A stretch of 64,000 nt of DNA, from NCBI GenBank assembly GCA_040766585.1, contig JAXGQE010000005.1, positions 124,001 to 188,000 of the forward strand. Direction: 5' to 3'. This stretch comes from JAXGQE01 sp040766585. GTDB lineage: Bacteria; Bacillota; SLNR01. Shown here piece by piece: positions 61,264 through 64,000 of the stretch. The notes beneath the pieces are model-generated. The model was not told the origin of the DNA, ran no database searches, and saw only the letters and a program-made list of their open reading frames with translations. The position numbers and the translations under genes were made by a program. How positions within the stretch are numbered: position 1 is the first letter of the stretch; each line of letters opens with the position of its first letter.

Positions 61264-63576
61264 ATGAGAGAGAGTATTCTGAAGCAGATAATTGAAATGG
61301 TGGAGATGGGAACTGAAACCGGTGACCAGAGCAAGAAAGGAACCAAGAATGAGTTCCAGTCTGTGCAGCAAAAGCTAAAAGATCTGAATCAAAGCGGCAA
61401 TCTGACTGCTTTGGATATGGCCGTGTGGAAGCACAGATTCCAGTCATCATCGGTACCACCTACGGAGGACGACCAGCGTCAATGGGCCCGCCTTCTTCAG
61501 TATTGGAAGGAAAATCCAGCCCTGCGTTCCATTCACCACGGTTTGGGGATTGGCCCTTCACGTCAGAAAATTTTTGCTGGAATGGGCATTTACAGCCTGA
61601 GGGATCTACTGACCTATTTTCCAAAAAGATATGAAGACAGAAGCCGGATTGTTACAATCGGAGAAGTAAGCGACGGGGATATAGCAACGGTGATTGGAAC
61701 GGTTGTCAACGTCAGCGAACAAAGAACACGGGGAAGGATGCGATTGCTGAAAGTCACTGTCCAAGATGATAGCGGCGTCATGCAGGCTGTCTGGTTTAAC
61801 CAGCCGTTTTTGAAACAGCAGATGAAAAAGGGCCGTGAGCTGATTTTCAGCGGGAAAGCCCAGTATCGGTTCGGACAGATGCAGATGGCTAACCCAACAT
61901 GGGAGAACCATGAGCAAGATGAAACAACCCACAGCGGCCGGATTGTCCCGGTTTACTCATTGGTGGACGCCATGCCCCAAAAAGTGATGAGACGGATTAT
62001 GATGCACAATGTGGACCGGGAGGCTTCCCGCTGGCAGTTCTGGGTTCCGGACAAGTACCGCAGGAAACATCAACTACCGGATGGGCAGGAGGCTCTTCGG
62101 AATATCCATTTTCCAGAGGATGATACGGCTCAAAAAAAGGCAAGACGGTTTCTGGTCTATGAAGAACTGTTTCTTTTGCAGCTCTATATCCAGCTGCAGA
62201 GAAAGAATTACCAGACTCAGTTTTCCGGGATCTCCCAACCGCTTCAAAAGAAGTTTTTTGATCGATTCCTCAATCTTTTGCCGTTTCAATTAACGGAAGC
62301 GCAAAGCCGGGTAATCCGGGAGATATTCGAGGATATGGAAAAGCCTGAGCCGATGAACCGCCTTCTGCAGGGAGATGTGGGATCCGGAAAAACACTGGTC
62401 GCCGCAGCCGCCTTGATCAACGCAGCTGCCAATGGCTATCAGGGTGTCATGATGGTGCCGACAGAAATACTGGCGGAACAGCATTTTTTGAAGCTTCATC
62501 CCTATTTTGACCATCTGGGCATACGCTGCCGTCTTCTGACAGGAGGAATGCGCCGACAGGATAAACAGGCACTGCATTACGCAATCTCGCAAGGGGAAGT
62601 TGATACGGTAATCGGAACCCATGCTTTGCTCCAGGATCCTGTGGCGTTTCCAAAACTCAGTTTAGTGATTACCGATGAACAGCACCGGTTCGGGGTCGGA
62701 CAGAGGAGCGTTCTTCAGAATAAAGGGGAAAGTCCGGATGTGTTGGTCATGTCTGCCACACCCATTCCCCGCACCATGACTCTAACCATCTTTGGGGATC
62801 TGGATGTTTCCACCATCGATCAGATGCCTCCGGGAAGGCAGATTATTAAAACGTACCGGGCCAACACGTCCATGCGTCCCCGGGTGTATCGTTTCGTGCA
62901 TCAGCAAGTTGAAGAAGGTCGGCAAGCCTATATTGTATGTCCTTTGGTGGAGGAATCGGAAAAGCTGCAGACCGAGTCAGCTGTTGAAACAGCAGAGAGG
63001 CTGAAATCGGGAGAATTTTCGGATTTGCAGGTGGGCCTTGTGCATGGACGAATGTCTGCCGAGGAGAAAGAATCCACCATGACAATGTTTCGGCAGGGGG
63101 ACATCGATGTGCTGGTGGCAACCACCGTCATCGAGGTGGGGGTGGATGTCCCCAATGCCGCGGTCATGGTTATTGAAGGAGCTGACCGGTTTGGGCTGTC
63201 CCAACTGCACCAGTTGAGGGGACGGGTTGGCAGGGGGTCTCACGAATCGTACTGTATACTGGTGGCTGATGCGGAAAATGACAGTGGAAATGACCGGCTG
63301 GATGTTCTGTGCCGTTTTCACGATGGTTTCCGCATTGCTGAAGAGGATTTGCGAATTCGAGGTGCCGGCGAGTATCTAGGACGTCGGCAGCATGGTGCCG
63401 GCAACCTGAAAATTGCTGATTTGCTCCAGGATCATGCTGCGATGGAGATTGCCAGGCAGGATGCTATAGAGATTGTGAATAATGAAATGGATGCTATGGA
63501 AAAGGAATTCCCTACCATCCATGAAGAACTGTTATATCGTTTTGGGAGTGAAGAAGACATTGCATCCCTGACTTGA
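61264..63576 (+). CDS. recG: ATP-dependent DNA helicase RecG
   Basis: A 770-residue fork-reversal helicase: wedge/OB domain, Walker A GDVGSGKTLVAAAA, DEQH box TDEQHRFGVGQR, and motif LRGRVGRGSHESYCIL. ATG 61264 follows GAAGGTGG; the frame extends to 61201 without a ribosome site. The usual rsmD-coaD do not follow; an IS does. Confidence 0.94.
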   Translation: MRESILKQIIEMVEMGTETGDQSKKGTKNEFQSVQQKLKDLNQSGNLTALDMAVWKHRFQSSSVPPTEDDQRQWARLLQYWKENPALRSIHHGLGIGPSRQKIFAGMGIYSLRDLLTYFPKRYEDRSRIVTIGEVSDGDIATVIGTVVNVSEQRTRGRMRLLKVTVQDDSGVMQAVWFNQPFLKQQMKKGRELIFSGKAQYRFGQMQMANPTWENHEQDETTHSGRIVPVYSLVDAMPQKVMRRIMMHNVDREASRWQFWVPDKYRRKHQLPDGQEALRNIHFPEDDTAQKKARRFLVYEELFLLQLYIQLQRKNYQTQFSGISQPLQKKFFDRFLNLLPFQLTEAQSRVIREIFEDMEKPEPMNRLLQGDVGSGKTLVAAAALINAAANGYQGVMMVPTEILAEQHFLKLHPYFDHLGIRCRLLTGGMRRQDKQALHYAISQGEVDTVIGTHALLQDPVAFPKLSLVITDEQHRFGVGQRSVLQNKGESPDVLVMSATPIPRTMTLTIFGDLDVSTIDQMPPGRQIIKTYRANTSMRPRVYRFVHQQVEEGRQAYIVCPLVEESEKLQTESAVETAERLKSGEFSDLQVGLVHGRMSAEEKESTMTMFRQGDIDVLVATTVIEVGVDVPNAAVMVIEGADRFGLSQLHQLRGRVGRGSHESYCILVADAENDSGNDRLDVLCRFHDGFRIAEEDLRIRGAGEYLGRRQHGAGNLKIADLLQDHAAMEIARQDAIEIVNNEMDAMEKEFPTIHEELLYRFGSEEDIASLT

Positions 63577-63600
63577 GATATTTCGACAGGTCATGTCAAT

Positions 63601-63654
63601 AACTTGAGAAAATGTCACTCTAGAATTGGTTTAATTAACTTGAGAAAATGTCAC
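63601..63654 (+). repeat. Direct repeat at the IS end
   Basis: AACTTGAGAAAATGTCAC occurs at 63601-63618 and 63637-63654, 36 bases apart, exactly identical. Probably transposase binding sites. Confidence 0.75.
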
Positions 63655-63673
63655 CCCCGGATACAGGGAATAT

Positions 63674-63802
63674 GGGGCTCTGCCCCACACCCCGCCCTGC
63701 CGGGAAGCGAGGGCCTGTACGACAGACCCCCGCAAAAAGGGTTTGAATGGACGAGGGAATCAAGGGTCAAGATGAACTCGTGGGACTCGCCCTTGATTTC
63801 CC
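63674..63802. repeat. IS tail module, copy C
   Basis: GGGGCTCTGCCCC hairpin at 63674-63686, GC-rich ACACCCCGCCCTGCCGGG, a variable part, then GGGAATCAAGGG (63755-63766) ... CCCTTGATTTCCC (63790-63802). In this copy the long hairpin lies next to the gene's stop codon, the reverse of copies A and B relative to the transposase. Confidence 0.7.
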
Positions 63803-63808
63803 GCATAA

Positions 63809-64000
63809 TCAGGCATATTCTTTGAGGAAGATGTCTTCAAGGATTTGGATGATATCCCGGTTGCTTTCATCAAAAGTGATCCTTGGCCAGGCGATGTGGC
63901 CGTATTTGAAGTAATGTTCATCGGGAAGAGAAGTATAGATCTGACGAGCAGGAGCCTTAGGTTTGGGATTTTTTTCGGCTTGATAAAGGGGATCACCTGG
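63809..64000 (-). CDS. Transposase-associated protein, C-terminal fragment
   Basis: The last 63 residues of a gene entering from the right edge, ending at TGA (63809-63811). It is Pro/Lys-rich, then YGHIAWPRITFDESN, and ends EDIFLKEYA. Family not recognised; its place inside the IS suggests a transposase or helper. Confidence 0.5.
   Translation of the reverse strand, partial: PGDPLYQAEKNPKPKAPARQIYTSLPDEHYFKYGHIAWPRITFDESNRDIIQILEDIFLKEYA

Larger units (their letters stand above)
63594..64000 (-). mobile_element. Insertion sequence, partial (left end)
   Basis: A repeated terminal motif at 63601-63654, a hairpin module and the C-terminus of a minus-strand gene that runs off the window mark the end of an IS beginning just after recG. 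The family is not established; the paired direct repeats at the end are reminiscent of IS21-type termini. Confidence 0.5.

Noticed and set aside
1..64000. CRISPR array
   Set aside because: No set of regularly spaced identical repeats with unique spacers was seen; the only short direct repeats are pairs at IS or attachment sites.

Overview
The window looks like chromosomal DNA of an anaerobic Clostridia-type Firmicute. The evidence is the Bacillota gene order (yicC-remA-gmk-rpoZ-coaBC-priA-def-fmt; stp-prkC-rsgA-rpe; asp23-yloV-degV-recG), a T-box leader on ileS, a PyrR attenuator on pyr, an LL-diaminopimelate aminotransferase, a PrkC kinase with PASTA repeats and an aldehyde:ferredoxin oxidoreductase with its own ferredoxin. 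No species is assigned. Everything was read by eye; no database search was run.

Bases 1-12,230 are foreign and AT-rich. Bases 1-4,805 are the late end of a prophage (structural protein, tail fibre, small lysis-region ORFs, an M23 endolysin broken by frameshifts, a broken holin-like gene, a DUF5659-like ORF). They stop at a partial tRNA (3' half, probably tRNA-Pro) plus its terminator (4957-5037). The same tRNA half and terminator recur in direct orientation 7,187 bp later (12144-12224). Between the two copies lies a cassette with no integrase: a small membrane protein behind a ten-G tract, a two-permease/one-ATPase ABC transporter whose large permease carries a big ectodomain, a SurA-like membrane-anchored protein, another anchored protein and a 380-residue secreted protein. 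An IS256-type element (12321-13810) follows.

Bases 13,811-24,700 hold two paralogous coiled-coil proteins flanking a PQQ-type sugar dehydrogenase, a NatAB-like ABC exporter, T-box-controlled ileS, an Asp/Glu racemase, lspA and rluD. Then come pyrRKDFE (attenuated by PyrR), a convergent rqcH, an AadA-like aminoglycoside nucleotidyltransferase, dapL, and the run yicC-remA-gmk-rpoZ-coaBC and priA-def-fmt-metallopeptidase-DUF6391-rsmB-gltX. The usual rsmB-rlmN neighbourhood is interrupted by gltX, a flavodoxin, a degenerate IS30 element flanked by a 12-bp direct repeat, tRNA-Gln, a double-GNAT protein and a two-gene unit with a LexA-like box in its promoter. rlmN has a long leader with a hairpin, a small ORF and a terminator just before the ribosome binding site. 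It is followed by stp-prkC-rsgA-rpe, hslO, rpmB (opposite strand), asp23-yloV, a ferredoxin-AOR-ThiS trio, degV and recG. The window ends in a partial third insertion sequence.

The features most worth following are the integrase-less cassette between tRNA fragments with its poly-G switch candidate, the hairpin module shared by three unrelated insertion sequences, the rlmN leader, and the LexA-box gene pair.
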